Part shown: piece after piece, positions 60,862-64,000 of the stretch
Layout of the letters: every line of letters begins with the position of its first letter
Position numbering within the stretch: position 1 is the first letter of the stretch
Notes under the pieces: model-generated
What the model was told of the DNA's origin: nothing
The model's database searches: none
Seen by the model: the letters and a program-made list of their open reading frames with translations, nothing else
Assembly: GCF_017591435.1 (NCBI RefSeq)
Contig: NC_059283.1
Location: 10,072,904 to 10,136,903, forward strand
Origin: Portunus trituberculatus
Taxonomy: Eukaryota > Arthropoda > Malacostraca > Decapoda > Portunidae
DNA length: 64,000 nt
Direction: 5' to 3'
Position numbers and translations under genes: made by a program

Positions 60862-61160
60862 TGTTACAATTTTTCCCATGACACTTTCTTCAGTTCCTTT
60901 TTTGTCAACTATTATAACAAGCAACACTCACTTCGTTTCCTGCGCAGCAACACACTCTCCTTCTCTAGTGTTGGCTTGTGTTGGCAGGCGTAACGGTGCC
61001 GTCCCTTGCCCAGGCCCGCCACAGCCTCCTCACAGCTGCCGCGATGACGACCTGATTCAGCCTCAGGTGCAGACGTGGATGTCACACTCCACTGGTAAAA
61101 AAAATGAATAAATAAATTAAATAAATAGATAAACAATAATGGTAATAAATTGATAAATAC

Positions 61161-61165
61161 ATGGA

Positions 61166-61206
<41 letters not shown>

Positions 61207-61493
61207 AAGTACACCACCACTACTACACTACTACTACCACCACTACTACTACCACCACCACCACCACCACCACCACCACCACCACCACCACTGCCACCAC
61301 CACCACCACCACCACCACCACCACCACCACCACCACCACCACCACCACCACCACCACCACCACCACCACCACCACCACCACCACCACCACCACTGTGCCA
61401 GCACCACCACCACCACACCACCACCACCACCACCACACTACCTACTACCACAACCAGATACTACAACAACAAACAGACGAAGAAGAATAAGGA

Positions 61494-61560
<67 letters not shown>
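61161..61560 (+). repeat. (CTA)n, (ACC)n and (CA)n arrays
   Basis: (CTA)n at 61168-61205, interrupted (ACC)n at about 61212-61438 and (CA)n at about 61495-61560. Poly-P, poly-T and poly-G frames are artefacts. Confidence 0.96.
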
Positions 61561-62454
<894 letters not shown>

Positions 62455-62511
<57 letters not shown>

Positions 62512-62553
62512 GTGATAAGGATGACAATGAATACGCTTGAAAATAAAAACAAG

Positions 62554-62620
<67 letters not shown>

Positions 62621-62659
62621 GTGGTTAGGATGACATTAATTGCACTTGAATGTAAAAAG

Positions 62660-62733
<74 letters not shown>

Positions 62734-62772
62734 GTGGTTAGGATGACATTAATTGCACTTAAATGCAAAAAA

Positions 62773-62856
<84 letters not shown>

Positions 62857-62903
62857 GTGGTTAGGATGACAATAAATGCACTCAAACACACACAAAAAAG
62901 GCG
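62455..62903 (+). repeat. (CT)n-based higher-order repeat, four units
   Basis: (CT)n blocks at about 62452-62507, 62558-62616, 62662-62729 and 62775-62852 are each followed by a ~45-50 bp spacer starting gcatgtg(g/a)t(t/a)aggatgaca and ending in an A run and ggc or gcggt. The last three spacers are most alike. Unit length is ~105-120 bp and varies mostly in the CT part. Confidence 0.92.
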
Positions 62904-63065
62904 GGAAAAAGCTTCATACAATATTGTTGGTAAGATTAATGTATATTTCATCGACTTGAGGAACACAATGAAATCAATTTAATTATCTTGGAAATTTAAT
63001 TACTGAGCAGACAGAGACTTTTCTTAAAGGAACACATTTTTGACAGAAAGAAAAGCAATATCGTG

Positions 63066-63066
<1 letters not shown>

Positions 63067-63156
<90 letters not shown>
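63067..63156. repeat. (GA)n microsatellite
   Basis: A perfect run of about 44 GA repeats. Confidence 0.98.
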
Positions 63157-63157
<1 letters not shown>

Positions 63158-63359
63158 AAAATTAATCAGTTCAGTCCATATCAGTGTTGTTTTTGCTTTT
63201 TTAACGTGTCAAAGTGAAAGAAAAGATGAAGGAAGGAATAAGTGTACTAATGTGTGGCTTTATATTCCACACAAGTAAACGAAACAAAAAAGGAAAGTAT
63301 AGAATGACAGAGAATCCACATCAGCGTCCATCCATTTTGAAAAGTAGGAAATAAAATAA

Positions 63360-64000
63360 GAAAATAACAAAAGATAAGAAGAAATGCAATATTTTTTTCT
63401 GAATTAAGAAGAAGAAAAAGAAGAAAAGAAGAAAAATAAAAGAGAAAAAAATCGATAAAGAAATGCAATATTTTTTCTGAATTAAGAAAAAGAGGAAAAA
63501 AATGAATAGGAAGAAAAATCAAAAGAAAGAAAAAGATACGAGAAAGAAATGCAATGTTTTTCTTTTTTAATTAAGAAAAAGAAGAAAAGGAAGAATAGGA
63601 AAAAAAAGGAAATAAAGATACGAGAAAGAAATGCAATATTTTTCCCTGAATTAAGAAAAAGAAGAAAAGGAAGAAAAGTGAAGCAAAAGTGAAGAATAAG
63701 ACGAAAAAAATTAAAATATAGGAAAAAAATAGCAAATATAAGGAAGAAATATATATTTTTATTTCCTGACTTAATGCCTTTTATTTTCCACAGCAAAGTA
63801 GAGAATAAGAAAAAAAAAAAGAAAAATAACAAAAAATATGAGAAAGAAATACATTTTTCATTTCCTAACTCAATATCCTTTATTTTCCACAACAAAGTGA
63901 AGAATAAGACGGAAAAAATCAAAATAAAAGAAAAAATAACAAAAGATACGAGGAAGAAATTCACTTTTTTTCTTATTTTCCAACTTAATATCCTTAGTTT
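63360..64000 (+). repeat. A-rich satellite, ~80-110 bp unit, at least 7 copies, continues past the window
   Basis: The motif agaaatgcaatatttttc with gaattaagaa recurs at about 63381, 63459, 63545 and 63627. A longer variant (gaaatatatatttttatttc, then cctttattttccacaacaaa) follows at about 63745, 63845 and 63955. The F/S/L-rich minus frames are compositional. Confidence 0.82.

Overview
The window looks like intergenic DNA from a decapod crustacean, plausibly a brachyuran crab. That assignment is inference: it rests on the extreme load of (CT/GA)n, (GT/CA)n and trinucleotide arrays, on tRNA-derived SINE types I associate with decapod genomes, and on a CR1-type LINE. I found no convincing host protein-coding gene. 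Almost every long open frame is a translation of a microsatellite, a purine/pyrimidine tract or a minisatellite.

Layout. 1-7000: (GT)n(GA)n, a (GGAA)n higher-order array, a long pyrimidine tract and a long purine tract. 7000-14700: a tRNA-SINE, several TIR elements, two (CA)n blocks, a 1.3 kb (GTT)n-based higher-order array and a 0.5 kb compound trinucleotide array. 14700-24050: a diverged ~100 bp satellite, many (CT)n, (GA)n and trinucleotide arrays, and a 26 bp minisatellite. 24050-31800: mostly unique DNA with a 56 bp minisatellite, SINE copies and LINE tails. 31800-35500: (CT)n, a duplicated LINE-tail plus TIR-element block, and the longest (GA)n array. 35735-38631: a minus-strand CR1 retrotransposon. 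39400-43312: a TIR element, a second SINE type and a 2.4 kb GC-rich 47/48/51 bp minisatellite. 43313-50000: mostly unique DNA with a CpG-rich stretch at 45560-47130. 50000-64000: more TIR elements, tandem duplications, purine/pyrimidine tracts, a four-unit (CT)n higher-order repeat and an A-rich satellite running off the end.

Dispersed families. 'TTAA element' (my label): 18 copies of about 190-215 bp with ~25 bp terminal inverted repeats, many bounded by TTAA on both sides, consistent with a piggyBac-type MITE. 'TIR-2 element': about 7 copies or fragments ending in a CTTTGCTCTCTCACCAC-like inverted repeat. 'SINE-A': 4 copies with pol III A and B boxes and a TATAA/poly-A tail. SINE-B and SINE-C: one copy each. 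'LINE tail': at least 5 short pieces whose best frame reads WNSLP...SYDLTSF, the usual end of a non-LTR retrotransposon ORF.

The strongest items for follow-up are the CR1 copy, in which every frame break is a single-base loss in a short homopolymer; the ~50-unit minisatellite, open in all frames of one strand; and several nested higher-order tandem arrays. No cooperating gene system is visible.
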